Shown: positions 1 through 10,562, counted from the stretch's first letter. The stretch: DNA of 25,750 bases from Ophiothrix spiculata (GCA_000969725.1 JXSR01S016169.1); one strand, 5' to 3'. Made by a program: numbers and translations. The notes: generated by a model from the sequence alone, not told the origin.

Positions 1-1118
1 TAGGTAAATGATCAGATATGTCTGTTATAAGAATTGCAGATTTTAAAGGACTACTGCAATTAGTAAGGACATTGTCAATTAAAGTAGCAGTTGTTCTTGT
101 TATTCTTGTAGGCTTTAGAATTGATGGGATCATACAATGAGAATATATTAAGTCAAGATAGTCATGTGTTTAAATCGGGAGACTTGAGTCTTGACAGAAC
201 CTGTAGTTACATTGAAGACAATTCGTTCGTGCACCTCTCTGGGGAAGACGCAAATTCATAGTTAGGAATAACCTGTAGTATGGGATATTGAGTTTTACGC
301 AAACCAACTTTAGCAACAAGCGTCAGCTCAAAAAAACCTGCGAATAGAGAAAATCACTTCTTCAAAATACTACAGTCATTCGGACAGCAAAATTTTGCTT
401 TAAAGGATGCCCCAGATTCAAGAATCAAGGACCAGGTAGTCCTGGCACCATGACTTGACTTAGTGTCAAGTCATGGGAAATGCTATGTAGTAAAACTGCC
501 ATTTAAGCATGTGTATACAGAGCATGTTGAGGCTAAGTCCACACTGCAAATTCAGCCAAAATATTGAAGTTGCTTACAAATTTTATGATTAATATGCTTC
601 TTGAGAGTCTTGTGCATCTCATGATAGGTAATTTGTTAACATTTAGAATCACAATGTGTGATTTTGGGGCCAAAACTTACCTTGTATGCTGTAACATTGG
701 GTTTCCGAATTTGACAACCTCAACTTTGTTTACATACAGAATCTGGGTAATAAATTTCATCTTTGGATTTAAATTAGTTTTGTAATGATTCTACACTATT
801 TAAAGATGTTGTCTGTGTTGAGAGAAATTTATTTGGGTTTTTAATTTCCGAATTATTTCATGTCAAAACTTCGAAAACTTAAACGGCAATGTTACTCCAC
901 ATATTCCTTGTAACTCTGGACACTTGGTCCTGAGATACAATTATTGGAACTAAGGACCAGGTTGCAAGGGATGTTTGCGATGGGCTATCACTTTGTTGGT
1001 TTCATGTTTTGTGTCAGCATAATATGAAGTATTATGTAATCTTTGCTAGATTATTTAAGAATAATAATGTATTGATAAACCTCTTGTCTTATAGAGTTAG
1101 AGAGATAAAGAAGTTTAG
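1..1118. other. AT-rich stretch without a recognised gene
   Basis: I see no convincing coding region or RNA gene here. The one open frame (564-785, +) has no recognisable motif and looks like chance. The only clear structure is a short perfect hairpin at 448-476. The stretch ends where the reverse transcriptase frame of the first LINE opens after a TAG at 1116-1118. Confidence 0.5.
448..476. repeat. short perfect hairpin
   Basis: CCATGACTTGAC (448-459) and GTCAAGTCATGG (465-476) form a 12-bp perfect stem around a 5-nt loop. No flanking gene or T-run suggests a role; it may be the core of a decayed foldback. Confidence 0.5.
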
Positions 1119-2036
1119 GTAATAAGATATAACACCATCCCCCAAGGTAGTGTGTTAGGACCGATACTGTTTATCATTTTTATAAATGATCTGCCAGATG
1201 TTGTTGAAGGAGAAGTAAAAATCTTTGCCAATGACACTAAATTGTTTAAGGCAATTTATGACGAAGAAGATAGCAAGCTTCTACAGAAGGACCTGGATAG
1301 TCTGTGTCAATGGTCAGACAAGTGGCTTTTAAGATTCAATGTCGGGAAATGTGGCCTCATGCACTACGGGAAGCAGGAAACCAAATATGAGTATTCAATG
1401 ACGGAGGAGGGGATAGAAAGGCAAGTAAAGGAAATAACAGAAGAAAAAGATCTGGGTGTCCTCTTTGATCCCTCGTTGACTTTCATCAAACACATTGGGC
1501 TGATAACAACAAGAGCAAACAAGATCCTCGGCATCATCAAGAGATCATTTGACTATATGGACAAAGATATGTTCTGTATGCTATACAAGACTCTTATAAG
1601 ACCACACTTAGAGTATGCAAACTGTGTTTGGTGTCCACTTATGCAGAAAGATAAGGAGAGGTTGGAGAAAGTCCAGAGGCGTGCCACCAAAATTGTACCG
1701 GAGTTGAGGGATTTACCACACCCTGAGAGATTGGAAGCCCTGAAATTACCCACTTTGTCATTTAGGAGACTAAGAGGAGACCTAATCCAGGTCTTCAAAA
1801 TTATGCATGGGATTAAAGTGATGTCAGGAAGGAATTATTCTTTGATTTAGCAGAAGAAGAGAGAGGTACAAGAGGCAACAGTTTGAAAATCAAGAAGAAG
1901 CGGGCAAGGCTGAATATAAGACAGAATTCATTCACCTTCAGGATAGTGTCAAACTGGAACAAGCTACCAGAAAGAGCTGTTTGTGCACCAACTGTGAATG
2001 TATTCAAAAGTGAAGTTGGTGCAGCATTATCCAAGC
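1119..2036 (+). pseudogene. 5'-truncated CR1-like LINE: reverse transcriptase C-terminal half (LINE A)
   Basis: This is the C-terminal part of a non-LTR retrotransposon reverse transcriptase, the enzyme that copies element RNA into DNA at a nicked chromosomal target. The frame opens after a stop at 1116 and soon shows the family motif IPQGSVLGPILF (about 1137-1172). The catalytic box follows at 1224-1235 as F-A-N-D instead of F/Y-A-D-D, so the first catalytic Asp has become Asn. The later thumb/tail motif LIRPHLEYANCVW lies at about 1590-1630. A frameshift near 1815-1822 moves the rest of the tail to another frame, ending with the typical W-N-x-L-P segment near 1953-1968. The endonuclease and the first half of RT are missing. 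Truncation, the lost Asp and the frameshift all mean it is dead. CR1 clade is a judgement from motif style. Confidence 0.88.
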
Positions 2037-3030
2037 ATGTAGACAAATGCCATCTTATGAAGTTCACACGTCGTCGTAACATTGTCAACACTCATTATCA
2101 TCTTGGAGGGAAAGACCTCACAATTGTGTCAAGCTACCCATACTTAGGATTGACTCTCTCCAGTGACATGTCGTGGAAACAACACATCGACAAGATCACC
2201 AGCAAGGCCTATAAGATACTTGGACTGCTAAGCCGCAACCTACGAAACTCCTCTCAGAAGATCAGAGAGCAAGCTTACATGGGTCTAATTAGACCACATG
2301 CTGAATACTGCAGCACTGTCTGGAGTCCCCATACAAACAAGGACATCACTAGAGTTGAAAGTGTTCAGCGCAAGGCAGCGAGGTTTGTCCTTCAGAGGTT
2401 CCAGAGAAGAGACAGTGTGACATCTATGTTAGATGATCTTGACTGGAGATCACTTCAGTGGAGACGAGAAGCAGCAAGCCTTGCTCTACTCTACAAGATC
2501 CGATCCAATCTTGTTGCCATCCAACCTACACAGTTCTTGTCTCCTATGTTACCAAACAACACTAGAGCTTATCACCAGCTGAAGTTCCAACTTATCACCA
2601 GTCGTACTCAGCTCTATGGCTCATCATTCTTCCCACGAACTGTCCAGTTGTGGAATACACTTCCGGGTAGCACCCTATCAGCACCAACTCTGGAGGCTTT
2701 TCGGGGTAGTGTAGCAGCCATCTTGTAACCAGTGTTGCTGTGATTTTTACTTGCACCACCATCATGCTATCATCGCCATCTTTGTTTTCTCAGCACCACG
2801 TGTACTAGTGATATGGTTCACAAACAGCACCCTCAGTTATGGACTCTTTTCTTGTATAGGCCTATATTTGCTGACTGTGGAGGCGCTATCTACGTCCCCC
2901 GCTTGAGCACCTGTCACCAACTTAGCTCTACGTTCATTTTAATGGATCCTGCTGAGTCAATCTACGTAAACGTAAACGTACGTAAACGTAACATGTCAAC
3001 GTATCTACATCTACATCTACATCTATACTT
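2037..3030 (+). pseudogene. Second 5'-truncated CR1-like LINE tail with 3' UTR (LINE B)
   Basis: From about 2037 the same open frame that carries the LINE A tail continues as a different LINE tail. VDKCHLMKFTRRRN resembles the 'DKCHVM.VTRKRN' segment after the RT palm in CR1/Jockey-type elements, then come SSYPYLGLTLSSDMSWKQHI, LIRPHAEYCSTVWSPH (about 2284-2331) and a final LWNTLPGSTLSAPTLEAFRG (about 2650-2709). Stop at 2726-2728. The RT catalytic box is absent. About 300 bp of probable 3' UTR follow, ending in short tandem units: GTAAAC-type repeats at about 2966-2990 and (ATCTAC)n at about 3003-3026, the kind of microsatellite tail CR1/L2 elements end in. The tail domains of A and B are homologous but only distantly similar, so they are different families and not a duplication. 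Confidence 0.85.
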
Positions 3031-5049
3031 GGAAACGTCCTCTTCAGGATATTGATACCAAGGAAAACTTAGGGTGCCTGTGTGGTCTGGGACCCAGTTG
3101 GCATCAGACAGTTAACTAAGATATACTCATAGGAGTTCATGTACATGTCCTGCAGTAAATATTGGATGTTTTTAAGGTGGGCTTAATAGGCTTTTTTGCC
3201 TCCACAAGAGCCCGGGGCCGAGAAGACAGGTAATAACAGGTAATAACACTCAAAACACTTGTTTAAGAGTATTCCATAGACCCGAAACGTGTCCCTCCTA
3301 CTAGTGAGCTCGGAAGGTGACGCAGGCACTAAGTATTCAAGTAGTTTTGATTCTAAATTATTTTGATGCTATCATTCAAGTCTACTAATCACTGTCGATA
3401 ATCAAACCACCACTTGCAGACCAGTTCTCATGGTGATGATGTTAGCTAACATAAAACAGCTAAAAATGATTAAGCTTAAGAAGTTTTAAGAAGATGATGA
3501 CTGAAAGCCATCAGTCATCATCATACACTGAAAAAAAATTCGGAACAGTAAAAATTACCTTTTTTAACAGCTGAAATAATTCTTGGGTTTATTTCTAAAT
3601 CATCCATACCACAAAACTGAATTTGAAATGTTGTTTTTCATGTTCAACTTTCCCTCGGCCTCGCTCTGTTTTTGTTGGGTTACGAGCTGTGAATAGTGTA
3701 AAATATTGTTTGCGAAAGTTTACAAATGTAGAGGACGTCGACTGCTTATAATTGAATGAATTTCGACTTTTTATGACTACTATCCAGTATTTCTGTATAA
3801 ACAGTATGTATCTGTGGATATTAATGAACACTTTTCATAAGTAATTAATTTTTATTTTCGCGTGAATACATTCTTTAAATTCAATTTAATCTGGTTGACG
3901 TTTTATTGAAAAGAAAGTTGCCGAATTCGGAAGACATTTTAATTTCTAATTCGGCAAGCTCAAACGAAATTAAAACAATTTCTATTTCACTTGAGCCTGC
4001 CGCGAATAACATGCAATACATATAATATAACACACATATGTTGGGGAGCACCGTTCATTCGTTCGAGCACTGCCTGCTTCCGGGTTGGATGAGGGCGTGA
4101 CTAGACTAAATCGGGCATGATTAGGGTAAAGCCTTCGGACTCTGATGACTTGACGCGGTATAGTTGCGAAGAATTACTATAGTGACGATCTAGTAATCCG
4201 CGATTCTAAATTCTAAACTGGAGAATCAATGTTAATTTGTACAATACTTACTAGATAAATCAGGCTATACATATGTAAAGCTTACCCATCTGTTCTGAGG
4301 CCTCAGCCCAGTTGAGTTTCGCCCAAATCAAACTTAATCTCATTACATTTTACACATTACAGCTGTACCATCTTGAAGTTTAATATTTTCCCATCTCTAG
4401 AAATACCATTATATGCCATATTATGCCATTTCCGTTGGCATTTTCGAAGAGAAAATTATACAGCAATCATTAAACTTAATGTATTATTTAAAACAAAATA
4501 AAATAAAGATGTGCTCTGGTTGAAACGAAAACGGTAAATAACAAACACACTCCGCCTCGACCTTCAAATACCCCGCCAAGCATGTCTAATTACGTCAGCC
4601 TCTCGACCAATAGAAATTGGTCATTCATAGAAAGTGAATGTGTAGTTGCATGTTGTGTTATTATTATTATTTGTTACATGTGATGTGACACGTGCTTATA
4701 TTATTTGTAACTAATTATTATCATATTTTATGTATATTCCTCAAGGTTAACTGTGGCACACAAAGTCTTGTATGTATTAGTTAGAAAGATACTTCAACTA
4801 AGTAATACATGTAGTTTGCAGGCAAACTTAGTAAGATCGGGTAGAAGAAATTATCTTTTATCTGGAAGTGCCTTTATCATCGACGTAACAAATTAGTCTT
4901 GTTATACAACATTTATGATTGTAACAGACGGGACATTCGCGCAGCTGCATTCGCGTTAATTCACTTGGTTGACCGTAACATACAGGGGTGTGTGAGTTCA
5001 GATTTTAATCTGTTTTCAGATTTTTTCATGCCTTCAAATGTATGCATTT
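3031..5049. other. Gene-free AT-rich interval
   Basis: No recognised gene. The minus-strand frame at 3595-3831 has no motif. Visible structures are a 12-bp perfect hairpin at 3493-3522 (GATGATGACTGA, 6-nt loop) and a 9-bp inverted repeat TGCCGAATT/AATTCGGCA around 3919-3957. A CRE-like TTACGTCA with a CCAAT/ATTGG pair lies at 4590-4620; see findings. Confidence 0.4.
3493..3522. repeat. short perfect hairpin
   Basis: GATGATGACTGA (3493-3504) pairs exactly with TCAGTCATCATC (3511-3522) around AAGCCA. Unknown role. Confidence 0.5.
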
Positions 5050-5434
5050 TTAGTTATTTATTATTATTATTATTATTACAAAGCATTTATAATGCGCCCT
5101 ACAAAGAACACAGCGCAGATAACATATATACAAAACAACAGTAAGAACAACAACATTATGCTGAAAAGAGGTGAGTTTTAAGTGCACGTCTGAAAGCAGG
5201 CAATGATACAGACTCTCTCAGATTAGAAGGAAGCTTATTCCACAATTTGGCAGCTGCAACATGAAAGGATGAATCCCCAGCTCGTTTATGAGAGCGTGGA
5301 ATGTAGAGCTGGGTGGAATTTTCAGCCCGTTTCTGGCAATTTTTTATCAGCTGACCCTCACAGCCCTGAACATATATGAAGACTGTTAAGAAGAGTTTTT
5401 TGGAGCGAATCATTTTAGCATCGCTCGCTATCAA
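5050..5434 (-). pseudogene. 3' end of an L2-like LINE, minus strand
   Basis: The minus-strand frame 5434-5156 ends in a reverse transcriptase tail of L2/CR1 type: RSHKRAGDSSFHVAAAKLWN then KLPSNLRESVSLPAFRRALK and THLFSA at the C terminus. The pattern (basic turn, F-V-A-A-x-K-L-W-N-x-L-P, then a K-x-H-L-F end) is the usual last 45 residues of such ORFs. Read on the minus strand, the stop codon is followed by about 80 bp of 3' UTR containing GGCGCATTATAAATGCTTTG and then a (TAA)n tail at about 5055-5078, a typical L2-like terminus. Upstream the coding similarity fades before the ATG, so the insertion is strongly 5'-truncated. Non-functional. Confidence 0.8.
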
Positions 5435-6248
5435 TTTACGTGGCTCCTCGTAAATCTTGCTTCAATGCTTCAACGGTGTGTGTGAGGTGAGCGACCAAAA
5501 TAAAAAAGACACACATTCCCTTGAAGAACCTTAAACTAATTACAACCCCATTTCAGTAAATTTCTGGACTTTCAAATCCGCCTGTGCATATCCATAAACC
5601 GGGCCATAAACATGAGGTTGCACAATATTGGACGAAAGAAAAAAAGGAAAATAATTAATAAAATATGTACAATGAACATATCAAAAAGAAAACAAATCAT
5701 GTTCAGTATAAATGAACGAAGATACCGTATCACAATTTTAAAACTTATTTTAATGTTGTTATACTCATCAGTTTATGTGTGGATATTTCAATCAACAGAA
5801 ATTGTGAAGTCACTGAACCATCTACTGATAGAATTCCAAAGCAAATATATACAAAACCTCTTGGTCCCAAAAGTTTCAGAAAGGTATAATCACAAATATT
5901 TAGTGACTTCAACTCACATGTCGTGATATTCTGTTAGCCTCAAAACAATTCTACATGTCATTTTCACCAACATTGTGTAAATTGAGAAAGCTGATAAAGA
6001 CTGTCATTTTCTTACGGGAAGGTTTGAAGCAATACTACTAATATCTGAAGCTGTGGAGACTGCAATTGTTAGTAAATATTTTGGGGATCCCCAGCAAGGC
6101 CATATTTTTGTCATGTGCATGTAAGACAAATTTTGTAGAAGCAACTTTTGAACCTTTTGAAGCACTGATTCAACTATGTCATCAGTAATGAGCTGGTCAC
6201 GATTACGCAATGCCAGTTACAATTCAAAAATGCAAAAGAGATTTAGGT
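5435..6248. other. No recognised gene
   Basis: Open frames at 5612-5926 (+) and 6004-6210 (-) have no family signature; the first is Lys/Ile-rich as expected of AT-rich noncoding DNA. No inverted or tandem repeats stand out. Confidence 0.4.
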
Positions 6249-6401
6249 CGTCACAGAGTTGTTCATCGCGAATCAACAACGTTGCATCCATGCGTCTGTG
6301 TATTTTTATCGCGCGAGGGTGGCTTTAGCCACTCGAGCGTGATAAAAACATACAGACGCATCGGATGCAGTTGTTGATTCGCGATGAACAACTCTGTGGC
6401 G
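6249..6401. mobile_element. Foldback element (near-perfect 75-bp arms)
   Basis: The left arm begins CGTCACAGAGTTGTTCATCG and the right arm ends with its reverse complement (one change near the tip). The arms run about 75 bp, cover ATTCGCGATGAACAAC and the TGCGTCTGT block, and meet at a tiny inner hairpin GTGGC-TTT-AGCCAC near 6313-6328. Almost the whole 153 bp can form one long hairpin. Size and lack of coding fit a foldback MITE; the superfamily cannot be told without a clean target duplication. Confidence 0.75.
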
Positions 6402-7759
6402 TGTTTGAATACCTTTCAACAACGAAAATCTTCCTGAAAACGTATGAATAAAATCTAAATTTGTTCAATTTAACAGATAGACCTACTTAACTTCATAAAA
6501 ACATTTAGCATAATCTGAAGCAAAGTGCTAATTTGTGAATGTTTGCTGCTTTGACTTTATCATTTTTCCCAAAGCACCGGGCTTTTGCACGCACTATAAG
6601 TGCCCGACATGCGATGATCAGTGTGACGACTTTTGTGTACTGCGTAAAGGCACTTCAGTAAACGCCGAGTCGTGGGTGATGCACTAATTTGAATATCAAC
6701 TGTGGATTCATCATGAATCAACAATGGTACATGCCTGTATAAAGAGATACAGTGAGTTGTTGAATTGATGGTAAAACCCTTCAAGAAGCTGCCCATTGCC
6801 ACCTCTTGATGGAAGCAGAGCACTATACGCTATGAAACGGAAGTATGCAGGAAGTAGCCGATTTTAACACGTTAACCAATATGCCAATATAGGGAAGTAA
6901 ATTAATCCATATTTTTTAATCATAAAGAAGTAACCAATCTTGTTGAATATTCAAACAAACTAAATATTAGATGTTTGTACATGTGATAGAATCTATATTA
7001 GCCAGAAATACATACTTGTAAAAAGAATTCAGAAACCCTAAAAATTAGAACTTAACAAAAGACTAAATATAAATTGAAAGAGCAAAGCATGATGGATTGT
7101 TTAAATATATCTTTATCTGTATTTTTTCAGGTGGAACTGTCATCATAGACAACACCAGCGGTAACAAAGTTAACAATGCAAGGTATTTCCTTCCTGGTTG
7201 CAAATTGTCAATGACACATTTTCATGTCAAATCTGTGTCTTGTAATATCATATGCTTTCTGGGTAGTTTATTAAAGGAGCTTGGTCCGATTTATATTAAG
7301 TTTTTAATGACATATTAAAGATGACCACTCAAAAGATTTAAGTTTCAAATTTCAGCTCAATCAGTTTGACCGTTTTGTTTTTATGGGCAATTCTGTATTT
7401 CAGAACTGCCTATACGTTACTGTGTAAAATTAATAATTTTTACACAGTACCATGGTTACCATAATTATTAGACACATTTTCATGTAAGTCTCCAAAACGA
7501 AACATAATTCAGCTGTGAAATTACATGTGTTATCGGACCATGCATCTTTAAGTGAATTAGACCTCAAATTTTCTAATGTACATTGTTTGACACATTACCA
7601 CAATTTCATATCAAATTTAAAATGAATCAATGAAAGAAGTCTGGTATTTTGACAATATTTCCCCCCTCCTGATTGCACTCTATAGCGACCACCCTATATT
7701 GGTCGTGAATTATACCTTATTGTGGGCTGCCAGCATAGCCGAAAGGCACCCAGTTGTAA
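6402..7759. other. No recognised gene
   Basis: The minus-strand frame 6823-6560 has a fairly varied composition but no motif I recognise. At 7131-7182 a pyrimidine-rich AG acceptor and a GT donor bracket a 52-nt open segment; its phase does not fit the CAAP1 exons (see findings). The rest is AT-rich and featureless. Confidence 0.35.
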
Positions 7760-8014
7760 GGGACTGTTCACAAACACTTGTAGGGGGGGCTGATGCAAAA
7801 AAACATTATCACAGGAAAATTTCAGGGACCCCCAATTCGACCTCAAAAAATATAAGGCCCCTCTTTAGTGGCCAACCCCATAGAAACAATGTAAACTTGA
7901 TTTTTACCGTTGCTTTTGTGGCAATGTTTTTCACCTTCCCCCCCTTACAAGGGTGAACAATTTTAAGGGCCCCCTTTTTGCATCAGACCCAAACAAGTGT
8001 TTGTGGACATTCCC
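7760..8014. mobile_element. Harbinger-like MITE with TAA target duplication
   Basis: The termini are inverted repeats of about 40 bp: GGGACTGTTCACAAACACTT on the left, and the right end is the reverse complement of GGGAATGTCCACAAACACTT, both followed inward by a CTGATGCAAAAA block. A TAA stands directly outside each end (7757-7759 and 8015-8017), the 3-bp duplication expected of PIF/Harbinger elements. 255 bp, no transposase. The open frame that crosses it has no protein signature. Confidence 0.75.
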
Positions 8015-8289
8015 TAATGTGTAAGGATGTGGGGGGAGTCAGGTTGACAAAGTTTGTATACTGATGCTCCTAGCAACATCAGGGTTGCATTTTGAAATTA
8101 TCACATTTTTAGGTAAACCAATTGTACGTATGTAGCTTAGAGATCAGCAAATGACAACACCTTTATATTTAAAGCTAGATTTATAATTAGATTTTCATCA
8201 AACATATATATCCCTTTTACATTTTTTCAAGATCCTCATTTAGTTAAGGGCTGTCAGATTTCTTGACTTTTATCTTTTAGAAACATAAT

Positions 8290-8390
8290 CTTTATTGACA
8301 TCTGAAGAACCATATCAAGAACCACTGACCCAAGACTGGATATCAAACAGCTATTGCAGATCTATACGATTTTCTTGCATTCACATAAAA
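8290..8390. repeat. Dispersed repeat, related to 14680-14805
   Basis: Two blocks here, CTGAAGAACCATATCAAGAA (about 8302-8321) and CAGCTATTGCAGAT (about 8349-8362), recur near 14686-14802. There the first block is in inverted orientation and the second is direct. Family unknown. Confidence 0.45.
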
Positions 8391-8664
8391 AACTAAAAGT
8401 TAGCTTAGGGACAAAAAAAAAAGTCCTGTTTTTCCGGCCTGACCGACCCTAAATTTGCTGGTTTTTTTAGTTTTGCCAAGATCTTGTAAAATCAGCCGTT
8501 GTTTGATTTTGGCTTTTTTTTTGAAAATTTCTTTTGAAAATTGTTTTATTTTTCTCCCATTTGTTTTGCATTTTGAGCAAAAAATAAATTTTGAACGAGC
8601 GACCAAACTTGATACCAAAGGGCCAGCTGCATGTCCAGGTTTGTTTGTTTTTTCGTTGCCTTAA

Positions 8665-9173
8665 AGGGACTGGCCTAGATTCTTCCCATTAATTTTTTAC
8701 TTGAATCGATAGAACATGTTCAAAGTAATATAACCTACAAGTGGTTTTCCATGATTTTGAGTAATATTTGAGAAAATGGCAATTCTTTACCTACTTTAAT
8801 TTTTGTCGCCGGCGACAAAAAGTGGTGTGAAAACAGTGTTTCTAGTTTGAAAACTGATAAAAATGTTGTTTCTACACTTAAGATTGGCTAAACAAATTAT
8901 TGTTGATGAAATTGTTTCTCTTTTAATTTTTTTATAAATTATTTCCATGACGTTTGTTTGATCCTTTATCTAGTAAATCCATCTTAGGTACAATAATTAG
9001 GATTTAGGAAACACACCACCATCAAAGAATGATATATTGCAAATTAATCCTCTCTCAATCTGAGCCATTTGTGTGTAAATTTTTGCACTTTTTAGAATTT
9101 TGCTATACGTTTAAGCTTTGTTTGGAGCATTTTCATAAATATTTAATTCTAGGTGGAATCTAGGCTAGTCCCT
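8665..9173. mobile_element. piggyBac-like MITE flanked by TTAA
   Basis: The ends read AGGGACTGGCCTAGATTC and, inverted, AGGGACTAGCCTAGATTC. TTAA lies directly outside both ends (8661-8664 and 9174-9177), the hallmark duplication of piggyBac-type transposons. 509 bp, no coding capacity. An internal perfect palindrome TTTTTGTCGCCGGCGACAAAAA-like stretch is centred near 8811. Confidence 0.75.
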
Positions 9174-9175
9174 TT

Positions 9176-9346
9176 AAGCTGAATACTCGAGTTGAGGAAA
9201 GCTCAACTTTCAGTGCGTTTTCATGTCGTTGGCTGCCGCAGTCCGTTTGCGTTTGAAGTGTGAATTGAGTTGCGGTGCCGTTTGTGGTGAACATTATTGG
9301 AAACGCAACGCATTGCGTTTAAAGTATGAATTCAGCTTTATCTGTA
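9176..9346. repeat. Possible small inverted-repeat element
   Basis: AAGCTGAATACTC on the left and GAATTCAGCTTT on the right are imperfect inverted ends. In between, GCGTTT-type blocks recur in both orientations (GCGTTTGAAGTGTGAATT against GCGTTTAAAGTATGAATT). This looks like a decayed foldback immediately upstream of the first CAAP1 exon. It explains the ATG-initiated open frame from 9223 without making it real protein. Confidence 0.35.
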
Positions 9347-9364
9347 TTTCATTACTACTCACAG

Positions 9365-9504
9365 CTGTACCAGATTCCACACAGGGTGATTCTGTGTCAG
9401 TTGATAAGAAAGAGAAGAAGAAGAAAACAACCAAAAAGAAGAAAAGAAAAACAGAAGGAAAAGATTCCAAGACAGTGAAAAAGAAGAAAACCGGCAAGGG
9501 ACGG
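9365..9504 (+). CDS. CAAP1: CAAP1 orthologue, first recognised coding exon (Lys-rich)
   Basis: Acceptor CATTACTACTCACAG ends at 9364; donor CGG|GTAAGT at 9505. Enters after one base of a codon and leaves in phase 0. It encodes VPDSTQGDSVSVDKKEKKKK and then a long run of Lys/Arg clusters ending GKGR. Human CAAP1 also has Lys/Arg-rich stretches ahead of its conserved core, so the position is right, and the basic tract could serve as a nuclear localisation signal (inference). An upstream exon with the start codon is needed and was not identified. An ATG at 9223 is in frame without a stop, but the intervening sequence looks like a repeat, so I prefer the splice acceptor. An alternative acceptor ends at 9384. 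Gene assignment rests on the next two exons. Confidence 0.7.
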
Positions 9505-9991
9505 GTAAGTTCATATTTTTTTGTCAATCACATAAGCATAGTTCAAAGTTTTCTGTATTAAAATTCAATGATTGATAATTGCATAATTTGAGATTAAATG
9601 TGGAATTTTAGACATTTTCAGCAAAAAGTTTTTAAAGCTAATAGAATGAATCAATGTATCAAAAAATTCCTTAAAAAAAAAAAAAATCATGCTTCACCTT
9701 AATAAATGTAGAAAAACTCAAACTTCAACCTCCCAATTTATTATGAACTTCAATAAGGTAAGTAAACAGTTATGAAGATAACCTTAAGTACCATAGCACA
9801 TGTTTGCCCAAGAACGATTGTAGCAATTGAGTTGCACAATGCAATATTTTGTGGAGTTAAGTCTTCGCTAGAATTTCTTGGACAAAATTGGTCACATGAC
9901 TACCAATTGCAGGGTACCGATCGCTTTCATAAACGTTTGGCCCTGTACTATGGATGTTTATTTACATCGTCTGAAAAATTGTGATACCAAC

Positions 9992-10197
9992 CAGTGTTTC
10001 CGCTAAGGCCGTATGGCGCACCTTTGGCGCAAGAGCAGTGAAAATTGGCGCAACAAGTTTCTGAAAATGTTTGAGAAAGATACTTGTCTATCTTTATCGA
10101 GTCAATTTTCAGCCACAGCTCATGATTTTGGCGCAAGCGCCTCTTTGTCAAATTTGCTCGAATTGGCGTAAGCTCAAAAACATTAGCGGAAACACTG
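9992..10197. mobile_element. hAT-type MITE with 8-bp target duplication
   Basis: The ends are CAGTGTTTCCGCTAAGG and its near-exact inverse TTAGCGGAAACACTG, the classic hAT terminus. ATACCAAC (9984-9991) and ATACCAAT (10198-10205) flank it as an 8-bp duplication with one mismatch. Inside, TTGGCGCAA-type blocks occur in several copies. 206 bp, no transposase. It sits in the first CAAP1 intron found here. Confidence 0.85.
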
Positions 10198-10347
10198 ATA
10201 CCAATTTTAATTGATGAAACCAAGCCTCGAGTTTAAAAAGTCACGATGACAAAAATCTATATTATGTTTAGTAGTGATGGTGCACAGAAAATTTGCTGAT
10301 ATTTTCTGATAATTATGTTTTTGGAAATCTTTATTTGATCTTTTCAG

Positions 10348-10518
10348 AGCAAATCAAGTGCTAAAAGAGGGGATTCTGTTGAAGATCCTGATCTTGATCT
10401 TAGCATAGAGTTGAAGCCGATCGGAGACTACATTAAAGACAGAGAAGAGATGTTGGATCAGATGTTTGCATGTATCCAGGGGGACAAACTGAAAGCTATG
10501 ATGCCGAGTGTGTTACAG
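10348..10518 (+). CDS. CAAP1: CAAP1 orthologue, conserved core exon 1
   Basis: Acceptor TTTGATCTTTTCAG ends at 10347; donor TTACAG|GTAATG at 10519. 171 nt, phase 0 at both ends, 57 codons. It encodes the first half of the CAAP1 family core: DLDLSIELKPIGDYIKDREE, then MLDQMF, GDKLKAMMPSVLQ. From established knowledge, vertebrate CAAP1 has the same order: LDLTVSLKP, a short gap, K-K/E-E-M-L, an 'I-G/Q-G/E-K/D-K-L-x-x-M-L/M-P' helix. Human CAAP1 is reported to restrain a caspase-10-dependent mitochondrial caspase-9/3 amplification loop; whether that holds in this animal is inference. The match over two exons and the C terminus makes the family call strong. Confidence 0.92.
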
Positions 10519-10519
10519 G

Positions 10520-10562
10520 TAATGATGACGATGACGACGACGACGACGTGACGACGACGACG
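10520..10562. repeat. GAC/GAT trinucleotide microsatellite
   Basis: Imperfect (GAC)n/(GAT)n right after the donor of the core exon. Purely intronic; its translation (Asp run) is not part of the protein. Confidence 0.7.

Noticed and set aside
3280..3300. Second hammerhead-like motif at CCCGAAACGTG
   Set aside because: No GATGA box or stem II precedes it.
6560..6823. 87-codon minus-strand frame
   Set aside because: No recognised domain, no splice partners found; left unannotated though the composition is not simple.
9223..9364. ATG at 9223 as the true CAAP1 start
   Set aside because: It is in frame, but the sequence looks like an inverted-repeat element, and a good pyrimidine tract plus AG ends at 9364.
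9294..9527. Phe-rich minus-strand frame resembling a membrane protein
   Set aside because: It is the antisense of the Lys-rich CAAP1 exon.
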